Assembly: GCF_029714425.1 (NCBI RefSeq)
Contig: NZ_CP121668.1
Span: 5,601,501 to 5,665,500, forward strand
Source of the DNA: Bradyrhizobium sp. CB2312
GTDB lineage: Bacteria; Pseudomonadota; Alphaproteobacteria; Rhizobiales; Xanthobacteraceae
Direction of reading: 5' to 3'
Length of the DNA stretch: 64,000 nucleotides
Part shown: one piece after another, positions 7,878 through 16,212 of the stretch
Position numbering within the stretch: the first letter of the stretch is position 1
How the letters are laid out: every line of letters begins with the position of its first letter
Made by a program: the position numbers and the translations under genes
The notes under the pieces: model-generated
What the model saw: only the letters and a program-made list of their open reading frames with translations
Databases searched by the model: none
Told to the model about the DNA's origin: nothing

Positions 7878-7927
7878 ACGCGTTTTCTTGACGCGAACCG
7901 GTATCCACTTCGCTTGAAAACGCTCTA
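7878..7927. repeat. Dispersed repeat ending in CTCTAG
   Basis: GACGCGTTTTCTTGACGCG, then an AACCGGTATCCACTTCGC core, then TTGAAAACGCTCTAG: outer arms GCGTTTTC and GAAAACGC are complementary. This sequence type is familiar as a multi-copy intergenic element of rhizobial genomes. Its terminal CTAG supplies the TAG stop of the minus-strand gene at 7925-8131. Confidence 0.65.
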
Positions 7928-8131
7928 GTGACGCAGGGTCGAGATCGGCGAGGACCGGAGAGAGGCCGTTGACGCCAGCTGCGCCCGCAGTTCCGCGATG
8001 ATCTCGGGTGCGACCGGCTGGCGGCGGATGTCGGGGCGTTCGGCGTGCTGCATGGCGGCGATCAGGCCTGACAGCCAGAGCCGGCTACCAGTCTCGCTTC
8101 GCCACTGATGGTGCTGCCGTTCTGGCCGCAT
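7925..8131 (-). CDS. Small hypothetical protein (68 aa)
   Basis: A 68-residue basic protein with a good Shine-Dalgarno (GGGAGAGG) 7 bases before the ATG at 8131. The stretch RRQPVAPEIIAELRAQL followed by a Ser/Thr-rich tail ending STLRH resembles small rhizobial hypothetical proteins of unknown function. No signal peptide or membrane segment. Its TAG stop lies in the dispersed repeat at 7878-7927, so the true C-terminus may have been changed by that element. Function unknown. Confidence 0.5.
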   Translation of the reverse strand: MRPERQHHQWRSETGSRLWLSGLIAAMQHAERPDIRRQPVAPEIIAELRAQLASTASLRSSPISTLRH

Positions 8132-8265
8132 CGCTTGCCTCTCCCTGATGGCGGGTCGAAGATAACCCCCTGCCCGCCTGCCTGTTCCGGCTCTACCCCG
8201 AAAGAATCCGGGGAGATGTGATCTGCTTCACATAAGTCTGGTCGGGTCCGGCCTAGACCGTCGCT

Positions 8266-8385
8266 ATGAGCAAAGAGACCCAATCCCCATTCGACGTGCA
8301 GGACGGCCTCCGTACCGATTACGCCCTGATTGCCACCGGCGTCGGAGCGGCCCTGGTTGCGCTGGTGTACCTCCTGCTGGTCTGA
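8266..8385 (+). CDS. Small single-pass membrane protein (39 aa)
   Basis: A 39-residue ORF: a polar N-terminus of about 18 residues (acidic and amidated, DVQDGLRTDY) and then an uninterrupted hydrophobic segment LIATGVGAALVALVYLLLV reaching the stop. The composition is that of a small inner-membrane protein. The Shine-Dalgarno is weak. It lies in an otherwise empty 545-base stretch between the small minus-strand gene and dnaB; I recognise nothing else from 8386 to 8676. Function unknown. Confidence 0.5.
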   Translation: MSKETQSPFDVQDGLRTDYALIATGVGAALVALVYLLLV

Positions 8386-8676
8386 ACCCGAGCCGAAGGC
8401 TCCGAAGGCTCCCGGGCGGGCCTCGTTCGGTACGCGTCTGAATAGGTCTGCGCCCTCCCCCATAAGGTTCATGTCATCCGGATTTTTCCGTAGCGCGGCT
8501 GCGAACGCAGCCGGCGGGGTTCCGCAAATCCGTCAAGCACGGCGCATGCTGCGGCCGCTAATCATCCACCGCTATTAAGATCGGTTGATAGCGACGAGCT
8601 TTTGCTTCCGCTTTGGGCTGCGGCGGCGCTTTATCCCGGCCCCGCATCCGCCCAAGAAAATTGCTATCGCTCGACC

Positions 8677-10188
8677 ATGGCCCTGACTGATTCGAACGTC
8701 CTGAAACTTGCGCCCGAGCCTGGAACTCCCGCCTATCGGAGCGCGCCGCATAATATCGAGGCTGAACAGAGCCTTCTGGGCGCGATTCTGGTCAACAACG
8801 ACGCCTTCTATCGTGTCTCCGACTTCCTGGAGCCGAAGCATTATTTCGAGCCGCTGCACCAAACCATCTTCGAAACCGCCGGCAGCCTGATCCGGATGGG
8901 CAAGATTGCCACACCCGTCACGCTGAAGACGTTTCTGCCCGCCGATACCGACGTCGGCGGCATGACCATCGGCCAATATCTGGCGCGGCTCGCGGCGGAA
9001 GCCACCACCATCATCAACGCCCAGGACTATGGCCGCACCATCTATGACCTCGCACTGCGCCGCGACCTGATCGGCATCGGCGAGGACATGGTCAATGTCG
9101 CCTATGACGCGCCGGTCGACTTCGCGCCGCGGGCACAGATCGAGGACGCCGAGCGCCGCCTCTACGAGCTCGCCGAATCCGGCCGCTATGACGGCGGTTT
9201 CCAGAAATTCTCGCAGGCGCTGACGGTCGCGGTCGATCTCGCGGCGAAGGCGTTCCAGCGCGACGGAAAGCTGTCCGGCATCTCGACGGGCATGCGGGAC
9301 CTCGATACCAAGATGGGCGGCCTGCAGCACTCCGACCTCATCATCGTCGCGGGACGCCCCGGCATGGGCAAGACGTCGCTGGCGACCAACATCGCCTACA
9401 ACGTCGCGCAGGCCTATGTCGGCGAGCTCCAGGCCGACGGCACCATGAGGGCGGCCAATGGCGGCGTGATCGGCTTCTTCTCCTGCGAAATGTCGGCCGA
9501 CCAGCTCGCCACGCGTATCGTGGCCGAGCGCACCGGCATCCCCTCCTCCCACATCCGCCGCGGCGGCATCTCGGAGGCCGATTTCGAGAAGATCCGCCAG
9601 GTCTCGATCGAGCTGCAATCGCTGCCGTTCTATGTCGACGCGACCGGCGGTCTGTCGATCGCGCAACTGATGGCGCGCGCGCGCCGGCTCAAGCGGCAGA
9701 AGGGCCTCGATCTGCTCGTGATCGACTACATCCAGCTCTTGTCCGGCTCAGGCAAGCGCGCCAGCGATAGCCGCGTACAGGAAATCACGGAGATCACGAC
9801 CAGCCTGAAGGCGCTGGCCAAGGAGCTCAACGTTCCCGTGATCGCGCTGTCGCAGCTTTCACGACAGGTTGAATCGCGCGACGACAAGCGGCCGCAACTC
9901 TCCGACTTGCGTGAATCCGGATCAATCGAGCAGGACGCCGACGTCGTGCTGTTCGTTTACCGCGAGGAATATTACCTCGCGATGAAGGAGCCCCGCCCGG
10001 GCACGCCTGAACACGAGAAGTGGCAGCTTGACATGAGTCTTGCGCACGGCAAGGCCGAAGTCATCATCGGCAAGCAGCGCCACGGCCCGACAGGCACCGT
10101 CGACCTGGCCTTCGAAGCCTCGGTCACGCGGTTCGGCGACCTTGCTCCTGACAGTCAGTTGCCCGCTCGCAGCGGCAACGACTACTGA
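8677..10188 (+). CDS. dnaB: Replicative DNA helicase DnaB
   Basis: Hexameric 5'-3' helicase that unwinds DNA ahead of the replisome. 503 residues. The N-terminal DnaG-interacting domain begins with the conserved APHNIEAEQSLLGAILVNN near residue 25. The RecA-like domain carries the Walker A AGRPGMGKTS near residue 225, then SCEMSADQLATRI, the Walker B LDLLVIDYIQLL, and the SQLSRQVE and SDLRESGSIEQDADVV motifs. The start is placed at ATG 8677 (MALTDSN); upstream in-frame sequence encodes a signal-like stretch that does not belong to DnaB. There is no obvious Shine-Dalgarno. alr follows after 40 bases, a common alphaproteobacterial order. Confidence 0.96.
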   Translation: MALTDSNVLKLAPEPGTPAYRSAPHNIEAEQSLLGAILVNNDAFYRVSDFLEPKHYFEPLHQTIFETAGSLIRMGKIATPVTLKTFLPADTDVGGMTIGQYLARLAAEATTIINAQDYGRTIYDLALRRDLIGIGEDMVNVAYDAPVDFAPRAQIEDAERRLYELAESGRYDGGFQKFSQALTVAVDLAAKAFQRDGKLSGISTGMRDLDTKMGGLQHSDLIIVAGRPGMGKTSLATNIAYNVAQAYVGELQADGTMRAANGGVIGFFSCEMSADQLATRIVAERTGIPSSHIRRGGISEADFEKIRQVSIELQSLPFYVDATGGLSIAQLMARARRLKRQKGLDLLVIDYIQLLSGSGKRASDSRVQEITEITTSLKALAKELNVPVIALSQLSRQVESRDDKRPQLSDLRESGSIEQDADVVLFVYREEYYLAMKEPRPGTPEHEKWQLDMSLAHGKAEVIIGKQRHGPTGTVDLAFEASVTRFGDLAPDSQLPARSGNDY

Positions 10189-10228
10189 GTTCCTTGAACC
10201 AGACCTGCCTCTTGCGTAAAACGGCGCC

Positions 10229-11509
10229 ATGACAATGGCGTCCGACCCCAAAATGATCCCGCAAACCGGCCTTCTCTCCGCGGAGGCCAACCAGGCTGCC
10301 GCGCTCGCAGCCTATGGCGGCGTGCTCACCGTCGATCTCGACGCGATCATCGCCAACTGGCGCAAGCTCGAGAAGACGGCGGTGCCGGCCGAATGCTCGG
10401 CGGTGATCAAGGCCGACGCCTATGGTTGCGGCGCCGAGCAGGTTGCGCGCGCCCTGAGCAAGGCCGGCTGCAAGACCTTCTTCGTCGCCACCATCGAGGA
10501 AGCGCGCAAGGTGCGGGAAGCCGTGCCGGAGGCCGCGCTCTACGTGCTCGGCGGCTACTTCCAGAACACCGGCGAGCACTACGCGAAGATCAACTGCCGC
10601 CCTGTCATCGGCGATCTCAACGAGCTCGCCGAATGGGACGTGTTCTGCCGCCGCACCGGCTGGAACGGCGGCGTTGCAATCCACATCGACACCGGGATGA
10701 ACAGGCTGGGACTGACGCTGTCGGAAGCGCAGGCCATCATCCCCCGCATCAATGCCGGCGATCACGGCATCACGCTGGTGATGAGCCATCTGGTTTCTGC
10801 CGAGCAGCTCAACAGCCCGGTCAATGCAAGACAGCTCGCGGCCTTCCGCGGCATCGCCAGCGAGTTCGCGGGCGTGCCGGCGGCGCTCGCCAATTCGTCC
10901 GGCATCTTCTTAGGGGCGCCCTTCCAGTTCGACATGGTGCGGCCGGGCGCAGCGCTCTACGGCGTCAACCCGACGCCGGAGGCCGACAATCCGATGCAGC
11001 CGGTCGTGGATCTCAAGGCCCGCATCGTGCAGGTCCGCAATGTCGAGCGCGGCGAGAGCGTCGGCTATGGCGGCACCTGGACCGCGCGGCGGCCGACGAA
11101 GCTGGCGATCGTCGCGGTCGGCTACGCCGACGGCTATTTCCGCGCCGCCAGCTCCAATGACGGCACCCGCGGCGCCGAGGTGATCGTGGCGGGCAAGCGC
11201 TGCCCGGTCGCGGGCCGCATCTCCATGGACCTGATCGCGGTCGACATCACCGATCTGCCGCCGAACGCGGCGCGGCGCGGCCACATGGTGACGCTGCTCG
11301 GCGAAGGCATCACCGTCGACGAGCTCGCGCATCATTTCGGCACGATCGGCTATGAGGTGCTGACCAGCCTCGGCCACCGCTACGCCCGCGTCTACAAGGG
11401 CGGCAACGTGGTGGAGCCGCTGGCAAAGCCGGAGCCCACGCAGGCGGCCGAGCAGCCGCCCTCGCCGCCGCCGATCGAGCAGCCGCCCTCGCCGCCGCTG
11501 CCGAGCTGA
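10229..11509 (+). CDS. alr: Alanine racemase
   Basis: PLP enzyme that interconverts L- and D-alanine, feeding peptidoglycan synthesis. 426 residues. The PLP lysine is K61 in AVIKADAYG; the opposing catalytic tyrosine is in the SVGYGGTW segment; the HIDTGMNRLG and RISMDLI motifs are present. The last 25 residues after VEPLAKPEP are not part of the fold: a proline-rich tail with a duplicated EQPPSPP unit that is also visible as a DNA duplication near 11447-11505. Alternative starts within the first 10 residues are possible. It follows dnaB closely and may be cotranscribed. Confidence 0.95.
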   Translation: MTMASDPKMIPQTGLLSAEANQAAALAAYGGVLTVDLDAIIANWRKLEKTAVPAECSAVIKADAYGCGAEQVARALSKAGCKTFFVATIEEARKVREAVPEAALYVLGGYFQNTGEHYAKINCRPVIGDLNELAEWDVFCRRTGWNGGVAIHIDTGMNRLGLTLSEAQAIIPRINAGDHGITLVMSHLVSAEQLNSPVNARQLAAFRGIASEFAGVPAALANSSGIFLGAPFQFDMVRPGAALYGVNPTPEADNPMQPVVDLKARIVQVRNVERGESVGYGGTWTARRPTKLAIVAVGYADGYFRAASSNDGTRGAEVIVAGKRCPVAGRISMDLIAVDITDLPPNAARRGHMVTLLGEGITVDELAHHFGTIGYEVLTSLGHRYARVYKGGNVVEPLAKPEPTQAAEQPPSPPPIEQPPSPPLPS

Positions 11510-11520
11510 ACTCTCGCTGC

Positions 11521-11739
11521 CTACTTCTTCCGGCTGTCGAGCGCTGCCTTGCAGGTGGCGCTGAGCTGACCGCGCTTGGCCTCGAGGCAGGCGATGACCT
11601 TGCCGCCGCCCGGCGCGATGCCGGCGCAGAATTTGTCATAGTCCGCCTTGCACGCACCGCGCGGATCGGACGATTGTGCCGAAGCGACACCGGAGAACGC
11701 GACGGCGACGACGATGGCGGCAAAGCTCAACTTGGACAT
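11521..11739 (-). CDS. Small secreted cysteine-rich protein
   Basis: 72 residues with a signal peptide (cleavage likely after VASAQ, residue 22) and a mature domain of 50 residues with four cysteines: GACKADYDKFC, then PGGGKVIACL, then LSATC. This spacing is that of the Cys-rich repeat of the GLG1 type seen in many small periplasmic proteins of Bradyrhizobium, where two disulfides hold a helical unit. Function unknown. It is divergent from the exodeoxyribonuclease gene and convergent with alr. Confidence 0.75.
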   Translation of the reverse strand: MSKLSFAAIVVAVAFSGVASAQSSDPRGACKADYDKFCAGIAPGGGKVIACLEAKRGQLSATCKAALDSRKK

Positions 11740-11779
11740 TGTATCTCCGGTGACGGAAGGCAGGAGCCGATAGCTCTAC

Positions 11780-12550
11780 ATGAAGATTGCGACATTCAAC
11801 ATCAACAACGTCAACCGCCGCCTGCCCAATCTGTTGGCTTGGATGCGCGCAGCGAAGCCCGATGTCGTCGCGCTTCAGGAATTGAAGGCGAGTGATGGCG
11901 AATTTCCGGCGGCCGCGATCGAAAAGGCCGGCTACGGCGCAGTGTGGTGTGGACAGAAGACCTGGAACGGCGTCGCCATCCTCGCCCGCAACGCCGAGCC
12001 TGTGCTGACGCGAGACCGGCTACCGGGAAAGGCGGGGGATCACGAAGCCCGCTATATCGAGGCCGCCGTGCGCGGAATCATCGTCACGAGCATTTACTTG
12101 CCCAACGGCAATCCGCAGCCAGGACCGAAATTCGACTACAAGCTCGACTGGTTCGCACGGCTCAAGCGCCACGCCAAAACCTTCATCAAGCAGGAACTGC
12201 CCGTGGTGCTCGCCGGCGATTACAACGTCGCGCCGACGGAGATCGATATCTATCCGACCCGCTCATGGGACAAGGATGCGCTGATCCAGCCGAAGAGCCG
12301 CGCGGCCTACGCCTCGCTCGTCGCGCAAGGCTGGTGCGATGCGATCCGCGAGCTGCACCCTGAGAAACGCATCTACACGTTCTGGGATTACAAGCGAAAC
12401 CGCTGGCCGCGCGATGCGGGCCTGCGGCTCGATCATCTCCTGCTCAGCCCTGCCCTCGTCTCACGCCTGGCGAAGGCCGGTGTCGACAAGAAGGTGCGTG
12501 GCGAGGAAGGCGCGAGTGATCATGCGCCGGCATGGGTGGTGCTGAAATAA
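11780..12550 (+). CDS. xthA: Exodeoxyribonuclease III
   Basis: AP endonuclease/3'-5' exonuclease of the Mg2+-dependent EEP superfamily, acting in base excision repair. 256 residues, full length. Motifs in order: MKIATFNINNVNRR at the N-terminus, the metal-binding glutamate in LQELK (residue 36), GDYNVAPTEIDIY with the catalytic Asp and Asn near residues 155-160, and the terminal LRLDHLL and GASDHAP with the catalytic His. The ATG at 11780 is 40 bases from the divergent small secreted protein gene. It is followed within 20 bases by a dispersed repeat. Confidence 0.93.
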   Translation: MKIATFNINNVNRRLPNLLAWMRAAKPDVVALQELKASDGEFPAAAIEKAGYGAVWCGQKTWNGVAILARNAEPVLTRDRLPGKAGDHEARYIEAAVRGIIVTSIYLPNGNPQPGPKFDYKLDWFARLKRHAKTFIKQELPVVLAGDYNVAPTEIDIYPTRSWDKDALIQPKSRAAYASLVAQGWCDAIRELHPEKRIYTFWDYKRNRWPRDAGLRLDHLLLSPALVSRLAKAGVDKKVRGEEGASDHAPAWVVLK

Positions 12551-12568
12551 ACGAGGAGCCGTAGATCT

Positions 12569-12659
12569 CGTAGGGTGGGCAAAGGCGCTCTTGCGCCGTG
12601 CCCACCATCTCGTATCGATAAAACTGTTGGTGGGCACGCTTCGCTTTGCCCACCCTACG
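12569..12659. repeat. Dispersed palindromic repeat (GTAGGGTGGGC type), copy 1
   Basis: CGTAGGGTGGGCAAAG at the left end is an exact inverted copy of CTTTGCCCACCCTACG at the right end. Inside, GGCGC and GCGCC plus GTGCCCACC and GGTGGGCAC form further stems around a variable centre. A second copy of nearly the same length is at 32183-32274. Confidence 0.85.
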
Positions 12660-12674
12660 AATGAGTGCCGTGGA

Positions 12675-13490
12675 TTACCGCCCGTAATATTCCTGCACCG
12701 TATCCCACGCCGCCTTTTGCAGCAGCTGGGTCGTCTCCGCATCGAGCCCCATCGTGTAGGAATTGCCGACCGGCGAGCGTCCCGTCAGCGCGGCCAGCGT
12801 CACGCAGGTTGCCAGATACGTGCCGGCGGGACTCGGATGCCGCTTGTCGGGCGCATAGAGATTGAGCTCGGGCTGGAGCTTGCGGACACGCGCGAAGGCA
12901 AGACCTGCGGGAATGACCAGCGCATCGTTTGCGTTGCCGGCGATCGTATAGGCCTCGGCCAACCCGTCCGTCATCTCCGGCTTGTCGGCGTAGGCCCAGG
13001 ACATGAAAAACACCGGCCGCATGCCATGGGCACGGACGATGTCGCTGTCTTTCTTCGCGAAGGTCGTGAACGCATCTTTCAGCTGCGGATGGATCGGGCA
13101 CTGGCTGCAGTCCATCATCACCACAGCGTCGTACTGCTTGCCCGGCTTGTTGAAGACCACGTTGTTCTGGTCGTCGAAGGAATACGCACCGAGACCGCCG
13201 GGTCGCAGCAGATTGTCCATGTCGTGCCAGTCGAGGCCGGAGCCACCGATCGTCGCCATGGTGTTGCGATAGGCCGCCTTGTTCTCGGCATCGGCTGCCC
13301 GCTCCATGAAGGTGAGATGCCCGGGCATGCCGTTGTTGTAGTAGAAGAAGCTGTTGCCGACGAACAGCGCGGCCTTGGGGAAGTCTGGTCCGAGCGAGGT
13401 GACCTTCGGCTTGGTCTGTGCCTGCGCATTGAGGCCGGCCACAACGACCAGACACATTGCGAGCATCACTCGCGCAAAAAGACGCATCAT
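12675..13490 (-). CDS. Secreted SGNH/GDSL-like hydrolase
   Basis: 271 residues with a signal peptide (cleavage near AQAQT, residue 25). The mature part begins with ALFVGNSFFYYNNG, matching block I of SGNH hydrolases with the nucleophile serine in GNS, and near the C-terminus has DKRHPSPAGTYLAT, the block V Asp-x-x-His pair. A conserved MMDCSQCP segment lies in the middle. Likely a periplasmic esterase or acyl-modifying hydrolase; substrate unknown. Single gene; the repeat at 12569-12659 lies just downstream. Confidence 0.7.
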   Translation of the reverse strand: MMRLFARVMLAMCLVVVAGLNAQAQTKPKVTSLGPDFPKAALFVGNSFFYYNNGMPGHLTFMERAADAENKAAYRNTMATIGGSGLDWHDMDNLLRPGGLGAYSFDDQNNVVFNKPGKQYDAVVMMDCSQCPIHPQLKDAFTTFAKKDSDIVRAHGMRPVFFMSWAYADKPEMTDGLAEAYTIAGNANDALVIPAGLAFARVRKLQPELNLYAPDKRHPSPAGTYLATCVTLAALTGRSPVGNSYTMGLDAETTQLLQKAAWDTVQEYYGR

Positions 13491-13586
13491 GGCTTCCTCC
13501 CTTTTCTCGGGGTGGAACCAGATCAGCTTTTCAAGACGCCCTCAAGAGGACGGGGGCGCGCGGCACACATGCGTCGCCCCGCATGC

Positions 13587-13955
13587 TCACCACAAATTCT
13601 TACCGTCGATCATGTTGACCGGCACGGCGTCGAGATCGAAATCGTCGAACAGGCGCGCATTCACCGCGACCTTGGGATTGTCGAAATCGGGCTTGCCGCT
13701 CGACCAGTCCGGCGACTCCGAATAGGTGCCGCAGCCGCAATTGGCGCAGAAATGATGTTTGACGGTGCGGCTGCCCCAGAGATAGGTCGCGACGTTGTCA
13801 GCCGGTGACAGCAGGCGAAACTGCGCCGGCGTGTAATAGGCCCACAGCGCGCCGCGCTTGGCGCAAAGCGAACAGGTGCAGCGGGTGACGCTGACGGGCG
13901 CCTCCGTCACCTCGAATACCGTCTCACCGCAATGACAGCTTGCCTCGATCGGCAT
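13587..13955 (-). CDS. GFA / CENP-V domain zinc protein
   Basis: 122-residue protein of the GFA family (named from glutathione-dependent formaldehyde-activating enzyme). The zinc ligands are visible as C7-x-C9, C26-x-C28-xx-C31, and C70-xx-C73-x-C75, the standard layout. Few GFA proteins have a proven reaction; a role in glutathione-linked aldehyde handling is only suggested by the family name. The gene stands alone. Confidence 0.85.
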   Translation of the reverse strand: MPIEASCHCGETVFEVTEAPVSVTRCTCSLCAKRGALWAYYTPAQFRLLSPADNVATYLWGSRTVKHHFCANCGCGTYSESPDWSSGKPDFDNPKVAVNARLFDDFDLDAVPVNMIDGKNLW

Positions 13956-14041
13956 GACCCGCTCCCCATTTTGTCAGGAGATGGTCGTAGCCGGCCCCTG
14001 CTGCCAACATGCTGTCAGCAGCAAACCCTGCCCGGAAAGGT

Positions 14042-14350
14042 TCAGTTGGCGGAGAGCCGCCTGGCGTTCGCGGCCACGTGCTCGCGGTAACGCTGGATGA
14101 TGGCCGCCGGCGTTGCCCCTGCGAGCAGATTGGCTGCCGCCTCGAAGGCCGCGGCGATCTTCTCGCTCACCATCAGCACGGCCTCCTGCCCGGCCGCCTC
14201 GTCGCCATGGCTGAGCTTCTCGCAGCGCAGCCGCACCACTTCGCTCGCCTCAAACGCGAGCATCGCGCCAGCGCACCAGGGAAAGCCGTTGTCGGATCCG
14301 CCGAGCACCGCATGGCGGTCGAGCGCGGAGAAGGAGTGGTGATCGGGCAT
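14042..14350 (-). CDS. Hypothetical protein (102 aa)
   Basis: 102 residues from the ATG at 14350, preceded by a GAGG. It has no signal peptide or membrane segment. A mostly helical C-terminal half (VLMVSEKIAAAFEAAANLL to IIQRYREHVAANARRL) resembles small rhizobial cytoplasmic proteins in the phasin/helical-bundle size class, but I do not recognise a named family. It is divergent from the FadR-type regulator gene, with about 175 bases between starts. Confidence 0.55.
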   Translation of the reverse strand: MPDHHSFSALDRHAVLGGSDNGFPWCAGAMLAFEASEVVRLRCEKLSHGDEAAGQEAVLMVSEKIAAAFEAAANLLAGATPAAIIQRYREHVAANARRLSAN

Positions 14351-14495
14351 CGCGGACCTCAAATTCTTTGAGCGAGCGCTCCGATCAATACACTTCAAAT
14401 TCTAAGGATCAGGCCGGGGAACCGGTCGGATTGGGCAGTGCTGAGACATCGACCATTAACCAAGGCCCTTGACGCCATCACTCTGGTTAGCCTAC

Positions 14496-14517
14496 TGGTC
14501 TGACCAAGATCAGACCA
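14496..14517. promoter_or_regulatory. FadR/GntR-type operator before the catabolic operon
   Basis: TGGTC-T-GACCA (14496-14506) is a perfect short palindrome of the TGGTnnnACCA class bound by FadR-subfamily GntR regulators. TGGTCTGA (14496-14503) is also repeated inverted as TCAGACCA at 14510-14517. It ends 7 bases before the regulator ATG, so bound regulator would block its own start region. Confidence 0.65.
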
Positions 14518-14524
14518 AAGCGGG

Positions 14525-15271
14525 ATGGGGATGGAGCTCAAGCGCGCCACCGAAGGCGAAAAAGGGTTCGAAAAGGTGTTCGCCTTCTTGCGCGAGCGCC
14601 TGCTCGCGGGCTCGCTCAAGCCCGGCGACCGCCTGATCTCCGAGCGCGAGCTCGCAACCCTGCTTGGCGTCAGCCGGCCGATCGTCCGCGAGGCGCTGCG
14701 CGCCCTGACCGTGCTCGGCATCGTCGAGATCCGCGACCGCATCGGCACCGTCGTGACCCGGCCGGACGTCTCGGTGCTGAACGACTTCTTCACCTTCGCG
14801 CTGGCCCAGCAAGCGGACATGCTTGACGACGTCATGCAGGCGCGCGTCGCGATCGAATGCCAGGCGATCCGCCTCGCCTGCGAGCGCGCCAACATTGCCG
14901 ATTTCGAGCGCCTGCAGCGCGCGCTCGCGAAGATCGGCGAGACGATCGACGAGGCCGATGCCGGCGGCATGGCCGACTTCGAATTCCACCGCGCCATCGT
15001 CGTGGCGTCACATTCGGAAACGCTTTCCGTTTTGCACAGCTCGATGGCGGGCCTCCTTACGCATTCGCATCGCAGCCGCCGCGAACTGGTGCAGGCCTTC
15101 CCGTCGATGAAAACCTATCTGATCGACGACCACCGCCGCATCTTCGAAGCCGTCATCGCGCGCGATCCAGAACGCGCCGACGCCACGCTGCGCAAGCATT
15201 TCGCCATCGGTGACGAATACCGCAGGCGCGCCGTCGTCGGCGACATCGACAAGACCGGCGCCTCACGCTGA
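14525..15271 (+). CDS. FadR-subfamily GntR transcriptional regulator
   Basis: 248-residue regulator. N-terminal winged helix (about residues 15-80): LREREL-type segment, PGDRLISERELATLLGVSRPIVREALRAL and the wing. C-terminal FCD helical domain (about 95-235) with metal-binding residues in FEFHRAIV, and LIDDHRRIFEAV with the expected His. FCD regulators commonly sense small organic or sugar acids. It is the first gene of an operon encoding a dehydrogenase, an ABC importer and sugar-phosphate enzymes; with its own operator directly upstream it is probably the local repressor. Two ATGs 6 bases apart are both possible starts. Confidence 0.88.
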   Translation: MGMELKRATEGEKGFEKVFAFLRERLLAGSLKPGDRLISERELATLLGVSRPIVREALRALTVLGIVEIRDRIGTVVTRPDVSVLNDFFTFALAQQADMLDDVMQARVAIECQAIRLACERANIADFERLQRALAKIGETIDEADAGGMADFEFHRAIVVASHSETLSVLHSSMAGLLTHSHRSRRELVQAFPSMKTYLIDDHRRIFEAVIARDPERADATLRKHFAIGDEYRRRAVVGDIDKTGASR

Positions 15272-15302
15272 TCGCAGACCAACCAAGAAACGGACTGAGG
15301 AC

Positions 15303-16208
15303 ATGGGACGGAACGACAAGGGCAATGTGGGCTTCATCGGCATCGGCACGATGGGCCGCGAGATGGTGCGCAACCTGCTGATGGCCGGCCATGCCGTGCG
15401 CGCCTTCGATCTCAATGATGCTGCCCTGGCCGACAGCGTCATGGAAGGCGCGACGCGCGCCGCGGGCCCCGCCGATGCCGCTCAAGGTGCCGACATCGTC
15501 ATCACCATGCTGCCCGACACACCCCATGTCGAGGCGACCATTTACGGCGAGCAAGGCCTTTTGAGGTCTCCCCCACCCGGCAAGCTCATCGTCGACATGA
15601 GCACGATCTCGCCGGTCGCGGTCCGCCGCATCCATGCCGACTTGCAAAAAGCCGGTGTCAGCTTCATCGACGCGCCGGTCTCAGGCGGGCCGGTAGGCGC
15701 CAAGAACGCCGCGCTCTCGATCATGGCTGGCGGCGATGCTGACGCGTTCGCCAAGGCCGAGCCGTTCTTCCGGGCGATGGGCACGACCATCACGCATGTC
15801 GGCGCATCGGGCGCCGGGCAAACGGTCAAGCTCTGCAATCAGCTGATCTGCGGCATCAACATCCAGGCGATCTGCGAGGCACTAGCGCTCGGCCGCGCTT
15901 CGGGCCTCGACCTCGATCTGCTGCGCCGGGTGCTGCTCGGTGGCTCCGCTGCCTCCTGGATGCTCGACAAGCTCGGCCCCGCAATGATTGCGGGCGACGT
16001 CTCCGCGGGCTTCCGCATCGATCTGCAGCTCAAGGACCTTCGCCTCGTGCAGGAGCACGCGCAGGCTCTCAACGTGCCCCTGCCCGGCACCGCACTCGTC
16101 ACCAGCCAATATGTCGACGCCCGCGCCCATGGCGAAGGCAGCAACGGCAACCAGGCGCTGTTCCGCGTCTACGACCGCATGACCAACCAGACGACCGGCC
16201 GAAGCTGA
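15303..16208 (+). CDS. NAD(P)-dependent beta-hydroxyacid dehydrogenase (HIBADH family)
   Basis: 301 residues. N-terminal Rossmann fold with GFIGIGTMG near residue 9, then the family signature DAPVSGGPVGAKNAALSIMAGG near residues 120-142, and the catalytic lysine in GQTVKLCNQ near residue 175. Members oxidise or reduce beta-hydroxyacids: 3-hydroxyisobutyrate, tartronate semialdehyde, L-threonate or 6-phosphogluconate-like compounds. The ATG at 15303 follows GAGGAC. The operon context (amino-acid-type importer, RpiB, PfkB kinase) favours a sugar-acid substrate such as a tetronate over valine catabolism, but this is inference. Confidence 0.85.
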   Translation: MGRNDKGNVGFIGIGTMGREMVRNLLMAGHAVRAFDLNDAALADSVMEGATRAAGPADAAQGADIVITMLPDTPHVEATIYGEQGLLRSPPPGKLIVDMSTISPVAVRRIHADLQKAGVSFIDAPVSGGPVGAKNAALSIMAGGDADAFAKAEPFFRAMGTTITHVGASGAGQTVKLCNQLICGINIQAICEALALGRASGLDLDLLRRVLLGGSAASWMLDKLGPAMIAGDVSAGFRIDLQLKDLRLVQEHAQALNVPLPGTALVTSQYVDARAHGEGSNGNQALFRVYDRMTNQTTGRS

Positions 16209-16212
16209 TACG

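Noticed and set aside
7878..7927. Terminator of cfa
   Set aside because: The arms can pair, but the sequence matches a dispersed repeat; the hairpin at 7832-7859 is the better terminator candidate.
8575..9666. 363-codon minus-strand open frame opposite dnaB
   Set aside because: Antisense shadow of a highly conserved gene in a GC-rich genome; no family features and no Shine-Dalgarno.
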